Assembly: GCF_032594355.1 (NCBI RefSeq)
Contig: NZ_CP131061.1
Location: 1,736,001-1,800,000 of the forward strand
From: Methanolapillus ohkumae
Lineage (GTDB): Archaea > Halobacteriota > Methanosarcinia > Methanosarcinales > Methanosarcinaceae
DNA length: 64,000 nt
Reading direction: 5' to 3'
Below the pieces are notes generated by a model. The model was not told the origin of the DNA. It was given only the letters and a program-made list of their open reading frames with translations, and ran no database searches. The translations under genes were made by a program, and so were the position numbers. Shown piece by piece: positions 8,137-16,854 of the stretch (its first letter is position 1; each line of letters starts with the position of its first letter).

Positions 8137-9273
8137 ATGACACAATACAAAATACCGGTCATCGGCGGGGACGGCATTGGTCCCGAAATTGTGCGTGAAG
8201 GGAAAAAAGTGATTGACGCGGCCGGAGAAGTTTTCGGGTTTGACGTGGACTGGATTGACTTTCCGCATGGCGCCGACCATTATTTGGAAACGGGAGAACT
8301 CATTTCCGAAGAAACACTTCAAGAATTGTCCCGTCACAAAGCGATTTATTTGGGCGCGCTTGGAGACCCGCGTCTCTCCCCCGGTATTTTGGAAAAAGGA
8401 ATTTTGCTCAACCTGCGTTTTTCGTTTGACGAATACATCAACTTGCGTCCGATTAAACTTTTGGAAGGAATTGAGTGTCCGATTCGCGGCAAAACCGCAA
8501 AAGATATTGATTTTGTCGTCGTCCGGGAAAATACGGAAGATTTCTACATCGGAATCGGCGGTCGTGCAAAAAAAGGCGAAAAAAAGGATCTTCTGGAAGT
8601 TCATCGGAACATGTATTCCGCCAAATTTGGATTGGACATTGAGACCGACAGCGAAGAAATCGCGTACCAAATTGGCATGATTTCCAAAGAAGGCACCCGC
8701 CGTGTGATTGACTACGCGTACGGTTTGGCGAAAGATCGAAACAATCATTTGTCCTCGGTCGACAAAGCAAATGTTCTCTCCGACATTTACGGTTTTTGGC
8801 GGGAAAATTTCACGGAAATCGGAAAAAAATACCCAAGCGTTCAAACGGATTTTAATTATGTAGACGCCGTCACCATGTGGTTTGTGAAAAATCCGGAGTT
8901 TTTCGATGTGGTCGTAACGCCGAACATGTTCGGAGATATTATTACCGACCTCGGCGCCATGATTCAAGGCGGACTCGGCCTTGCGCCCGGCGGAAACATC
9001 AACCCGAAAGGAACGAGCATGTTTGAGCCGATTCACGGTTCCGCCCCAAAATACAAAGGAATGGATAAAGTCAATCCTTTGGCAACGATTTGGGCGGGCG
9101 CTCTTTTGATGGAGACACTCGGGGAAAAAGAAGCGGCAAACGCGATTGTGTCCGCGATTGAAAAAAATGTGTCGGCCGGAATTGTCAAAACATCAGACAT
9201 GGGCGGCACAAACAAATGTTCCGAAGTTGGAACAGATGTGGCGAGAATTGTAAGAGAAATCGGGAAAAATTAA
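8137..9273 (+). CDS. leuB: 3-isopropylmalate dehydrogenase (beta-decarboxylating dehydrogenase family)
   Basis: 378 residues. IGGDGIGPEIV at the N-terminus binds NAD. NLRFSFDEYINLRPIKLL supplies substrate-binding arginines, VVRENTEDFYIGIGGR is the family signature, and DVVVTPNMFGDIITDLGAMIQGGLGLAPGGNINP carries the metal-binding Asp residues. It oxidises and decarboxylates 3-isopropylmalate in leucine synthesis. Homoisocitrate or related dehydrogenases of coenzyme B synthesis share the same signature. The nearby leuD makes the leucine role likely but not certain. A strong terminator overlaps the end of the gene. Confidence 0.85.
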   Translation: MTQYKIPVIGGDGIGPEIVREGKKVIDAAGEVFGFDVDWIDFPHGADHYLETGELISEETLQELSRHKAIYLGALGDPRLSPGILEKGILLNLRFSFDEYINLRPIKLLEGIECPIRGKTAKDIDFVVVRENTEDFYIGIGGRAKKGEKKDLLEVHRNMYSAKFGLDIETDSEEIAYQIGMISKEGTRRVIDYAYGLAKDRNNHLSSVDKANVLSDIYGFWRENFTEIGKKYPSVQTDFNYVDAVTMWFVKNPEFFDVVVTPNMFGDIITDLGAMIQGGLGLAPGGNINPKGTSMFEPIHGSAPKYKGMDKVNPLATIWAGALLMETLGEKEAANAIVSAIEKNVSAGIVKTSDMGGTNKCSEVGTDVARIVREIGKN

Positions 9274-9297
9274 AAATTGATTTTCCCGATTTTTTTT
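9258..9297 (+). terminator. Hairpin terminator of leuB
   Basis: AATCGGGAAAA (9258-9268) pairs perfectly with TTTTCCCGATT (9281-9291) around a 12-base loop, followed by a run of seven T. The left arm lies in the last codons of leuB. Confidence 0.75.
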
Positions 9298-9388
9298 CAT
9301 TTTTAAATGGCTTAAAACAGATTTTTAGATTTATAGATTTTTAATTCAAAAAAAATCTATAAAATTTAATTCAAATTCAATTTAATTT

Positions 9389-10312
9389 TTATTCTTCCGC
9401 TTCTTTTTCATTTTCGTCTTTTTTGTAGATCATGGTTCCGACACCGATATCGGTGAACAGTTCCAATAGAAGCGAATGTGGGGAACTTCCGTTAATAATG
9501 TGAACGCCCTCAACACCGCTTTTAACGGCCACTTCGGCGCCGCGAATTTTTGGGATCATGCCGCCCGTGATGATTTTGTCATCAATAAAACCGTCAATTT
9601 CGGAAAGCTCGATTTTGGAAATCCGGCTGGTTTTGTCTTTGACATCCCGCAAGACCCCGGAAATGTCGGTCATCATTATGAGTTTTTTGGCGCCAAGAGC
9701 TGCGGCAACGTCACCGGCCACCGTATCGGCGTTGATGTTGAGCATGTGTCCTTTTTTATCGGTCGCCACCGGTGAAATGACCGGAATGTAGCCGTCTTCA
9801 ATCATTATTTTGAGAATTTTCGGGTTGATAATTTCGGTTTCGCCCACCCATCCGATATCGACATCTTCTTCATTTCCATCGACAACAATTTTTTGGGATT
9901 TTTTCTTTTTCGCCATGATTAAATTTGCGTCAACACCATTTAATCCGACGCCTTTTCCACCGAACCGGTTAATCAAAGAAACCATTTTGGTGTTGATGTT
10001 TCCAACCAAGACCATGGTGGCGATTTCAAGCGTATCGTCATCGGTGACACGCAGGCCGCCGATGAATTTGGGTTGCTTTCCCATCTTTTCCATTTTTTCA
10101 TTGATTTCCGGGCCGCCACCATGGACAACCACCGTTTTAATGCCGACAAAATGCAAAAGAACAATATCTTGAATGATTTCTTCCATTAAGTTAGCGGCCG
10201 CTTCCGGTCCCATCATCGCATTTCCGCCGACTTTGATGACCATGACCGATTCCGAAAAATCCCGAATGTAGGGAAGGGATTCGATTAAAACATCTTCAAA
10301 TTTTAATCCCAT
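9389..10312 (-). CDS. argB: Acetylglutamate kinase
   Basis: 307 residues of the amino acid kinase family. VIKVGGNAMMG near residue 25 holds the catalytic Lys and the Gly-rich turn. VVHGGGPEINEKMEKMGKQPKFIGGLRVTDDDTLEIATMVLVGNINTKMVSLINRFGG is the classic ArgB block, and LNINADTVAGDVAAALGAKKLIMMTDISGVL carries the ATP-site Asp. It phosphorylates N-acetylglutamate in arginine synthesis. The gene is convergent with leuB and stands alone, with a repeat-filled 460-base region upstream. Confidence 0.93.
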   Translation of the reverse strand: MGLKFEDVLIESLPYIRDFSESVMVIKVGGNAMMGPEAAANLMEEIIQDIVLLHFVGIKTVVVHGGGPEINEKMEKMGKQPKFIGGLRVTDDDTLEIATMVLVGNINTKMVSLINRFGGKGVGLNGVDANLIMAKKKKSQKIVVDGNEEDVDIGWVGETEIINPKILKIMIEDGYIPVISPVATDKKGHMLNINADTVAGDVAAALGAKKLIMMTDISGVLRDVKDKTSRISKIELSEIDGFIDDKIITGGMIPKIRGAEVAVKSGVEGVHIINGSSPHSLLLELFTDIGVGTMIYKKDENEKEAEE

Positions 10313-10692
10313 TGTTGGTCCTCATGATGATTTTTGTGGTTATTGTGATTTTTGAAAAATTTATGTAAATGAACTTAATCGTAGAATTTGAAAAGAACCG
10401 GTTCCATTTGAGCCGCTTATAAAAATCCCTAATCATTGCAATGTCTTAAAGATTTTGATGAGAATGCGGATTAAAGACAAAAAATGAAAAAAATGATTGG
10501 TTAAAAAGTAAAAGTACAAAAAATATGAACATGAAACCACTGTGAAATAACTATGAAATAACTGAAAATAACCATGAAACTGTGAAATAACTGAAAATAA
10601 CTATGAAACTGTGAAATAACTGAAAATAACTATGAAACTGTAAAATAACAATATAGAGTTTTGTCCATTAATATATTTTTAATGTTTTTAGA
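10313..10692. repeat. Intergenic region with a 29-base tandem repeat
   Basis: Between about 10543 and 10650 a unit of 29 bases (ATGAAACTGTGAAATAAC plus TGAAAATAACT) is repeated a little over three times with few changes. The rest is AT-rich with no gene. The region holds the argB promoter on the minus strand and the tail of the MC1 transcript. Confidence 0.6.
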
Positions 10693-10731
10693 TTTTTAAA
10701 AAAAAGCAAAAGCGGATCACCGCTTTTGCTT
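10693..10731 (-). terminator. Terminator of the MC1 gene
   Basis: Perfect 12-bp stem AAGCAAAAGCGG (10704-10715) with CCGCTTTTGCTT (10720-10731) and a 4-base loop. On the minus strand the stem is followed by a run of T. Confidence 0.75.
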
Positions 10732-10773
10732 AAAAGAGTAGGCATAACTATGAAAAAAATAACTTAGTCGTGC

Positions 10774-11064
10774 TTAGATCTCGTCGAGTTTGACGATTTC
10801 GACTTTTTTCACGAAGGGCTTGTTGATCTTCGGGGGCATCCAGGACGGTCTGTTCTTCGGAGCGTCAACGAGCTCTTTCCATGCCTTGAAAACGTGGACT
10901 TTTTTGGTTCCTCTCTCGCGGAGCATGATTGTTTCCGGTTTCTTTTTGTTGCCGTTGCCGCGGTTTGCGACTTTTAAGGCAGCTTGCCGGGGTTGTTTGC
11001 CGGTAAAGACACCGGATTCTGTACCATCTTTTTCTCTTAAAACAAAGTTTCTTGTTTCTGCCAT
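10774..11064 (-). CDS. Non-histone chromosomal protein MC1
   Basis: 96 residues from the ATG at 11064 (MAETRNFVLRE), chosen because AAGGTGAT precedes it; an ATG 9 bases upstream is less well placed. The whole chain matches the small basic Methanosarcina protein MC1: GVFTGKQPRQAALKVANRG, then LRERGTKKVHVFKAWKELVDAPKNRPSWMPPKINKPFVKK. MC1 binds and sharply bends DNA and is a main chromosomal protein in Methanosarcinaceae. It stands alone between two long repeat-rich intergenic regions, with its own terminator and a likely TATA box. Confidence 0.95.
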   Translation of the reverse strand: MAETRNFVLREKDGTESGVFTGKQPRQAALKVANRGNGNKKKPETIMLRERGTKKVHVFKAWKELVDAPKNRPSWMPPKINKPFVKKVEIVKLDEI

Positions 11065-11077
11065 CTTAATCACCTTT

Positions 11078-11128
11078 GCAATAAAATATATTGCTGGTGA
11101 ATGAATTGTAAGTTCGTGTATATATAGT
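11078..11128 (-). promoter_or_regulatory. Probable MC1 promoter and 5' leader hairpin
   Basis: On the minus strand ACTATATATACA (about 11117-11128) is a good TATA box about 55-65 bases before the MC1 start. The leader contains GCAATA-N5-TATTGC (11078-11094), a small hairpin directly before the ribosome site, which could modulate translation. Confidence 0.45.
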
Positions 11129-11353
11129 TTATCTATATATTGTCTCTTTTAACGCCGTTTTAACGATTTTTTTATTTTTTTTCGCAAAGAGGATAATTTT
11201 ATACATACTATGCGAATATTTTTGATAAAAACGTTTTAAAATAAGCCGACTAAATTTGTTTTTCGAAAAATGGAAATTTAGAGAAATTATATTTATTTTA
11301 AGTCGCATCGAAACCGTGTAAATTTTTTAAAAAGTAAAAACACAATTGATCGA

Positions 11354-11371
11354 CGGAACTATATAGTTCCG
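11354..11371. promoter_or_regulatory. Perfect 18-base palindrome
   Basis: CGGAACTATATAGTTCCG is fully self-complementary and GC-capped within very AT-rich DNA, followed by an A-run. It could be an operator or a hairpin, and I cannot decide which. No flanking gene starts within 250 bases. Confidence 0.4.
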
Positions 11372-11399
11372 AAAAAAATCTGTAAAAACGACAAAATCG

Positions 11400-11755
11400 G
11401 CAAAAATAATAATAAATCCAATCAAAAACAACAAACCAATCAAAAACAACAAACCAATCAAAAACAACAAAAATCAACTACAAAAACAACAAAAAACAAT
11501 AAAATCAGCAAAATAACAAAACAATAAATCAAAAAACAATAACCAATAAACAATAAACAATAAATCAAAAAACAATAACCAATAAACAATAAACAATAAA
11601 TCAAAAAACAATAACCAATAAACAATAAACAATAAATCAAAAAACAATAAACAATAAATCAAAAAACAATAAACAATAAATCAAAAAACAATAAACAATA
11701 AATCAAAAAACAATAAACAATAAATCAATAAATCAAAAAACAACAAATAAAATAA
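11400..11755. repeat. Tandem AT-rich minisatellite, 36- and 22-base units
   Basis: Three consecutive 36-base units start AATAAATCAAAAAACAATAA and end CCAATAAACAATAAAC. Several 22-base units (AATAAATCAAAAAACAATAA plus AC) follow; these lack the central 14 bases. They are preceded by AACCAATCAAAAACAACA repeats. No unique spacers separate the units, so it is not a CRISPR array. Confidence 0.75.
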
Positions 11756-12013
11756 ACAGAAAAAAACTAAAATGAAAGGATATCATACAAGCTTTTATAT
11801 CGACGGAAAATATTTGATATCACAAATTTTTAAATTATTCTTTAATTTTTCAATTTATTGATGATTTTTAAACCGAACTTAATTTTATTTTCGGTTTTTC
11901 TTTTACAGATCATTTGAATCATTTTACAAAAACAAATCATTCAATTTCATAACAGTAAGCGCAGGCATTTTTTTGAATATTTTGTTTTTAAAAACAATAG
12001 AGGTTAACACGAA

Positions 12014-12967
12014 ATGAAAGTATGCCCGATTCTTCCGGACGTTCAGGCCAACAAACCCAGCGTTCCGATTAATTTGACACGTGTCGGCGTGACCGATGTC
12101 AAAAAATTGGTTGAAATCAAACGGGATAAAAAACGCCCGATTATTTTAATGTCCTCCTTTGACATTTTTGTCGATTTGCCTTCCGACCGCAAAGGAGCCA
12201 ACCTGTCACGGAATTTTGAAGCGATTGACGAAACGCTCAACAACATATTCCATTTACCCATTTACGAAATTGAAGATTTGTGCGGAGACATTGCCGAAAA
12301 TTTAATCGGCCGGCATGAATATGCGTCCCGCGCGGAAGTCCGCATGCGAAGCGAATACGTTCTCAAAAGAAAATCCCCGGCAACCGAAATCGAATGCCAG
12401 CAATTTGTAGACATTTTCGCGGATGCCGTCGCCGAGCGCGGGGAAAATGACCAATGTGTCCGTGTTCAAAAAATGATTGGCGCCGAAGTTATGGGAATGA
12501 CGGCCTGCCCGTGTGCGCAATCCATGATGCAGGAAGAAGCGCAAATCCAATTGGAGAAGCTGGGAATTGAGCCGGACAAAATCGCCGAGTTTTTGAAAAA
12601 TGTGCCAATGGCCACGCATAACCAACGTGGCCGTGGAATTATTTCCATTCAGACCACCGACACAAAAGGAGTCAGCCTGGACCAAATTATTAAAATTATC
12701 GAAGAATCCATGAGTTCCAACGTGTTTGAAGTACTCAAACGCGCCGATGAAAAAGTCGTCGTCGAACGCGCGCATAAAAACCCGAAATTTGTAGAGGACT
12801 GCGTCCGGACCATGGCCAAAAAAGTCGTGGAAACGTTCCCTGATTTGTCCGATGACTCTTTGGTCACGATTAAGCAAATCAATGAGGAAAGTATTCACAA
12901 ACACAACGCTTTTGCCGAAAGAATCGCCCGGATCGGCGATATTCGAGATGAAATCGCAAACGGCTGA
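12014..12967 (+). CDS. mptA: GTP cyclohydrolase MptA
   Basis: 317 residues of the COG1469 (FolE2/MptA) family, full length. Recognisable blocks are PDVQANKPSVPINLTRVGVTDVKK at the start, VGVTDV-to-SSFDIFVDLP, the central EVMGMTACPCAQSMM with the metal-binding Cys, and PMATHNQRGRG with the conserved His. MptA is the Fe(II)-dependent archaeal GTP cyclohydrolase that makes 7,8-dihydroneopterin 2',3'-cyclic phosphate, the first step to tetrahydromethanopterin. DUF2098 follows about 100 bases downstream on the same strand. Confidence 0.92.
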   Translation: MKVCPILPDVQANKPSVPINLTRVGVTDVKKLVEIKRDKKRPIILMSSFDIFVDLPSDRKGANLSRNFEAIDETLNNIFHLPIYEIEDLCGDIAENLIGRHEYASRAEVRMRSEYVLKRKSPATEIECQQFVDIFADAVAERGENDQCVRVQKMIGAEVMGMTACPCAQSMMQEEAQIQLEKLGIEPDKIAEFLKNVPMATHNQRGRGIISIQTTDTKGVSLDQIIKIIEESMSSNVFEVLKRADEKVVVERAHKNPKFVEDCVRTMAKKVVETFPDLSDDSLVTIKQINEESIHKHNAFAERIARIGDIRDEIANG

Positions 12968-13065
12968 ATAAATAATAAATACGGCAAAAAAATGAACCCA
13001 AAATTCGGGTCCATAAAAAAATGAAACAAAATATATAAATCCGTGAAAGACTAAAAGGAAAAAAC

Positions 13066-13389
13066 ATGGCAAATAAAGACCAAGAAAACATTCCGGTTGC
13101 GGATATCCGCGGCCTTGAAATGAACGTCGGGGACTTTGTCCGCTACATCAACACGGGGACCGTCGGTCATATTCTTGAAATCATGACCGATGACGAAGGA
13201 ACTTGGGCATTTTTAGATTCCACCGAACTTTATTATAAGATTGAGTTTTTGGAAATAACACCGGAAACCAAAGCGGCAATCGATAAAAGAAAAGACTTGG
13301 AAGAAGACATCCAAGAAAAGATCAGCCGCCGCGAAGAAATTGCCGGCTCGGCGACAACTGAAAATGTGGAAATGGGTGGCGCGGGTTAA
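13066..13389 (+). CDS. DUF2098 family protein
   Basis: 107 residues. The segment MNVGDFVRYINTGTVGHILEIMTDDEGTWAFLDSTELYYKIEFLEI is the short beta-rich DUF2098 domain found in methanogens. The C-terminal 40 residues are charged and probably helical (KAAIDKRKDLEEDIQEKISRREEIAG), followed by a flexible end. The function is unknown. AAAGGAAAAAAC precedes the ATG. Position after mptA suggests co-transcription but no metabolic link is established. Confidence 0.75.
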   Translation: MANKDQENIPVADIRGLEMNVGDFVRYINTGTVGHILEIMTDDEGTWAFLDSTELYYKIEFLEITPETKAAIDKRKDLEEDIQEKISRREEIAGSATTENVEMGGAG

Positions 13390-13526
13390 ATTAAAACTCC
13401 CCGCTGTTTTATTTTTTTATTTTTTAGTTTTATCAAGTTTTATTTTATTAATTTATTATTTTTAGTTTACAATGGGATTGATTTTATTTCAGATTTGGCA
13501 TTGGAAGTCGTTTTTGACGGGTCGTT

Positions 13527-14882
13527 ATGCAATTTGCCGTTGTCGTTCTCTTTCTTGTTTTTTTATTAATTGCCGTCCGCCGGATTGGAAGTTTTCGGCT
13601 TCCGATTTGGGGAATTATGACCGCCGGTGCCGTCTTGGTCCTTTTGACCGGACAAATAACAATTCCAGACGCCTTTTTATCCATTCAATGGGAAACCATT
13701 CTCTTTTTATTCGGCATGTTTGTCATCGGTGCCGCCATTGATTTATCAGGGCTTCTCCGGTCTTACGCCGATTCTGTTTTTTCGGACGTACATTCACAAA
13801 AGAAAATGCTGCTGGGTTTTATTTTTGCCGCCGGCTTTTTTTCCGCGATTTTGATGAATGATACGATTGCGATTATTGGAACGCCGTTTGCGCTGTGGTG
13901 CGGCAAAAAGTACCAAATCCCGGCAAAAACCATGCTTTTTGCGCTGGCAGCCGCCGTGACAACCGGAAGTGCCGCATCTCCCATCGGAAACCCTCAAAAT
14001 TTATTGATTGCGTCAAGCAGTCTTCACAATTCGTTTTTAGTCTTTTTGTATTACTTATTTATCCCAACCATCATCGGTCTTTTCATGATTTATGCCCTTT
14101 TGTCATGGACGCTTCCCAAAAATAAAAATGAAAAAAAGAAGGAGAAACATGAAATAAACCGGAATGAAAAACGGAATGAAATAAACCGGAATGAAAAACG
14201 GAATGAAATAAACACGGGCAATGAAATAAACACGGGCAATGAAATAAACCCTGCCGGTGATAAAAATGCGCAAGATAGTGAAAAGAAAAAATCCCGCTTC
14301 AATCTTTTATTTTTAACAAAATGTTCCGTCGCGCTTGTTTTTTTAATGATTGCCGTACTGATTGCCACATCTTTGTTTTCCCATGAATTTTCATTGGTCT
14401 ACATCCCACTGGCCGGCGCTGTTTTGCTTTTAATCCTATCAAACCGTCGAAAAGAACTGCTTCAAAAAACAGATTGGTCGACACTTTTATTTTTCATATC
14501 CATGTTCATATTAATGAAAGCCGTCTACGTGACCGGGTTTTTCCAAAACCTTTTGCCTGAAAATTTTGAATCCTCTGTTCCGATTTTGTATTTGACAAGC
14601 CTCATCATCAGCCAATTCATTTCAAACGTTCCGTATGTCACCTTTGTTCTTCCGATTCTGGAAAATGCCGGATCGTCCGTCATCAGTTATATGACGCTCG
14701 CCGCCGGAAGTACTCTTGCCGGAAACTTATCTGTCTTTGGCGCCGCCAGCACCATTATTATCATTCAAAACGCGGAAAAACAAAACGAGACCCTGACTTT
14801 TTTGGATTTTCTCAAATTCGGAATTCCACTGACCATCGCCCAGACCATCCTGTTTATCGGCTGGTTGATGCTTCTTTCATAA
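13527..14882 (+). CDS. SLC13/ArsB-NhaD-type anion or cation transporter
   Basis: 451 residues with about 11 membrane segments in two similar halves. Family blocks include LFLFGMFVIGAAIDLSG, ILMNDTIAIIGTPFALWCG, TTGSAASPIGNPQNLLIA (the NPQN substrate loop) and, in the second half, SNVPYVTFVLPIL and GSTLAGNLSVFGAAS. This is the IT superfamily (arsenite, Na+/H+, dicarboxylate transporters) and the substrate cannot be told. The loop between the halves (about residues 198-250) is an odd run of EINRNEKRN and EINTGN repeats, made by 24- and 15-base DNA repeats. Confidence 0.8.
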   Translation: MQFAVVVLFLVFLLIAVRRIGSFRLPIWGIMTAGAVLVLLTGQITIPDAFLSIQWETILFLFGMFVIGAAIDLSGLLRSYADSVFSDVHSQKKMLLGFIFAAGFFSAILMNDTIAIIGTPFALWCGKKYQIPAKTMLFALAAAVTTGSAASPIGNPQNLLIASSSLHNSFLVFLYYLFIPTIIGLFMIYALLSWTLPKNKNEKKKEKHEINRNEKRNEINRNEKRNEINTGNEINTGNEINPAGDKNAQDSEKKKSRFNLLFLTKCSVALVFLMIAVLIATSLFSHEFSLVYIPLAGAVLLLILSNRRKELLQKTDWSTLLFFISMFILMKAVYVTGFFQNLLPENFESSVPILYLTSLIISQFISNVPYVTFVLPILENAGSSVISYMTLAAGSTLAGNLSVFGAASTIIIIQNAEKQNETLTFLDFLKFGIPLTIAQTILFIGWLMLLS

Positions 14883-15005
14883 AAACAGAGAGAGAGAGAA
14901 AACAGAAAAAGAAAGAAAAACAGAGAGAAAGAGAGAGAAAAAGAGAGAGAAAAACAGAGAGAAAGAGAGAGAAAAACAGAAGAGGCAGAATGGATTTTTT
15001 ATTTT
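14883..15005. repeat. GA-rich low-complexity spacer
   Basis: Runs of AGAGAGAGAAAAACAGAGAG between the convergent transporter and marker 14 genes. On the minus strand it is a T/C tract that could terminate the marker 14 transcript. Confidence 0.6.
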
Positions 15006-16577
15006 TTATTTTCCCCGCTGATACATCATCCTTTCGCCTAAAATGCATCCACCCCCATGATTTCCCCCGAGCGGATTTTTCGGGCAACCCAAAGAATTCA
15101 TGCACCGGGCCATCACCGCGGCTCCCCGCGCAAGCCCGTCTTCGGCAAACAAAATCCGGCCTTCCGGATTTTTAATGTGGCGGCTCATTTTTTTAAGAAT
15201 TAAATCCGGCTTTTTGCCGGTGGTTCCTGCCCGCCCCGTAATGCCGATGCAGGCGCCGTCCAAAAACAATCCGGAATCCATGACGCAGCGAATTAAATCC
15301 ACCACGATGTCTGACATGACCGCGTCCATTAAATCCGACACCGCCGAAATCCCGCCGGTCTCATAAACAGACCGGCCGATGTCGCAAAGTTCAAGCAAAC
15401 CGGATCCATTTTCACCCACGTCGCAACCGATTAACACAAAGCCGCTTTTTTCGGCCGCTTTGGAATTGACAGCAAACGGGCCAATCCGGGAACGCGTTTT
15501 GGGGATTTCAAAAACATGAACCAAAGAACTCACTTCATGATGTGCCGACCGGATTTTTCGAGCGGAAGAGGAGGATAAAAACGGCAAAACGGAAGAAAGA
15601 GAAGAAAAGGATGAAAGAGAAGAAAAAGATGAAAGAGATAATGAAGATTCTGATGAATTCGTTTGCTTTTGATTTGCGGACATTTCAGATTGACCGATTT
15701 CAGATTGACCGATTTTAGACCGACCAAACAGTTCAAAAGCACTTTGCTTTTCCGGATCAATATTTTTTACCAAATAATCGGAAACCGCGCCGGCATACCC
15801 GCAGAAATTGCCATGTGTTTTCGCATATGGCTTTTCATTTCCGATAATCCGTCCGGAAAGTGTGGTTCCCATATCTATGGCCAAACACGGATTTCGAAAA
15901 TCAATGTTTGTGTGTTTGGCCGCTTCTTTTAAACCGGCGGCTGCCAGTTCCCCTTCCATTTCGTTGGAAACGATATTGTCGGCAAAACTTTTCGGCAGAA
16001 GAGCGCCCGCCACCGCGCCGTCAAAATAAACACGGTCCAGCAAAGAATAAGAACGAAACTGCGCCGGCATTTTTTCCAAATTCAAGTATCCGGTCATTTT
16101 CCGGGGAACAAAACCCGCCATTAAACATCCTTCCGCCAAAGCTTGAACGATGGATTCCATATCTTGGAATCCGGAATCATTGCCGGATTTTTGAACGGTA
16201 CTGCTGTCATACGGTTCAGGTTTGGACTGGGTCACGCCGGTGGAACGAACCGCGAAATGGACATCTTCAACCGTCAACCCGGTTTTTAAAAGTGCATCCG
16301 ATACCGTTTGAGAAACCAATTCCGCAAGGGATTGTTTTGTCAGCTGAACACCCGCAATTGTTTCTCCGAAAACAGGTTCCTCCGAATTAGGCCGCCGGAC
16401 ATTGCGCGTCAGACAGATATGTTTTCCAATCAGTTCAGCTTTTCCCGTTTTTAAATCGGTTGCCGAAAGAATACATTTCGTGGTCGTGTTGCCGACTTCA
16501 ACGGACGCGACAACAAAAGAAGAATCTGTCGGCAAAAATTTAGTTCCTAAATAACGGCTGCTGATGAGTTCCGACAT
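15006..16577 (-). CDS. Methanogenesis marker protein 14
   Basis: 523 residues. VASVEVGNTTTKCIL near residue 23, CLAIDMGTTLSGRII, GYAGAVSDYLVKNI and CIGITGRAGTTGKKP are the phosphate loops of an ASKHA-type ATPase and match methanogenesis marker 14. This protein is found almost only in methanogens and its role is unknown. The usual form is near 450 residues. Here a Ser/Leu/Phe-rich low-complexity insert of about 55-60 residues (KIGQSEIGQSE... SSLSSFSSLSS) lies around residues 285-345, encoded by short tandem repeats at about 15560-15720. The rest of the domain is intact, so the insert is probably a tolerated surface loop. Confidence 0.85.
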   Translation of the reverse strand: MSELISSRYLGTKFLPTDSSFVVASVEVGNTTTKCILSATDLKTGKAELIGKHICLTRNVRRPNSEEPVFGETIAGVQLTKQSLAELVSQTVSDALLKTGLTVEDVHFAVRSTGVTQSKPEPYDSSTVQKSGNDSGFQDMESIVQALAEGCLMAGFVPRKMTGYLNLEKMPAQFRSYSLLDRVYFDGAVAGALLPKSFADNIVSNEMEGELAAAGLKEAAKHTNIDFRNPCLAIDMGTTLSGRIIGNEKPYAKTHGNFCGYAGAVSDYLVKNIDPEKQSAFELFGRSKIGQSEIGQSEMSANQKQTNSSESSLSLSSFSSLSSFSSLSSVLPFLSSSSARKIRSAHHEVSSLVHVFEIPKTRSRIGPFAVNSKAAEKSGFVLIGCDVGENGSGLLELCDIGRSVYETGGISAVSDLMDAVMSDIVVDLIRCVMDSGLFLDGACIGITGRAGTTGKKPDLILKKMSRHIKNPEGRILFAEDGLARGAAVMARCMNSLGCPKNPLGGNHGGGCILGERMMYQRGK

Positions 16578-16683
16578 AGTTTTTTCTCAAAAAACAAATA
16601 CGAAATAAAACATGATGGGCAATAAAAATATCAACTTCAAAATCTAAACATCTGCTTAATATTTAATTCATCGGTAAAATCAA

Positions 16684-16854
16684 TCATTTCATATCAGCAT
16701 TAAGTTCCATGGCGGTTTTTGTACAGGCTGCCGCAGCATTATATTTATTCACAATGGCGACCGCATTTATAACATTTGCAAAATTTACAATATTAGCTGC
16801 AACAGCAGCAACCGCAACCGTGACATGAGATAATAACAGCGCCGGCACAGGCAT
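16684..16854 (-). CDS. Candidate small Ala/Val/Asn-rich hydrophobic peptide gene
   Basis: 56 codons from an ATG at 16854 to a TGA at 16684, with a GGTG site about 9 bases upstream. The peptide reads MPVPALLLSHVTVAVAAVAA then NIVNFANVINAVAIVNKYN and ends in a Cys-containing AAAACTKTAMELNADMK. Base composition is coding-like (GC-rich) against an AT-rich background. No family is recognised. It could be a small membrane-active peptide or a chance ORF. Confidence 0.35.
   Translation of the reverse strand: MPVPALLLSHVTVAVAAVAANIVNFANVINAVAIVNKYNAAAACTKTAMELNADMK

Larger units (their letters stand above)
11129..12013. other. Long non-coding region between MC1 and mptA
   Basis: About 885 bases without a credible gene. 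It holds an 18-base perfect palindrome at 11354-11371, a block of tandem repeats from about 11400 to 11755 and the AT-rich upstream region of mptA. Minus-strand ORFs here are translations of the repeat (Tyr/Cys/Leu/Phe cycles) and are not genes. Confidence 0.55.

Noticed and set aside
8074..9036. 320-residue minus-strand ORF opposite leuB
   Set aside because: Shadow frame of an unmistakable leuB; no ribosome site and no family features.
11458..11662. Minus-strand ORFs with repeating Leu/Ile/Tyr/Cys/Phe pattern
   Set aside because: They are translations of the AT-rich tandem repeat, without a ribosome site or natural composition.
11458..11755. Possible CRISPR array (regular 36-base repeats)
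   Set aside because: The units follow each other without unique spacers and no cas genes are near. It is a tandem minisatellite.
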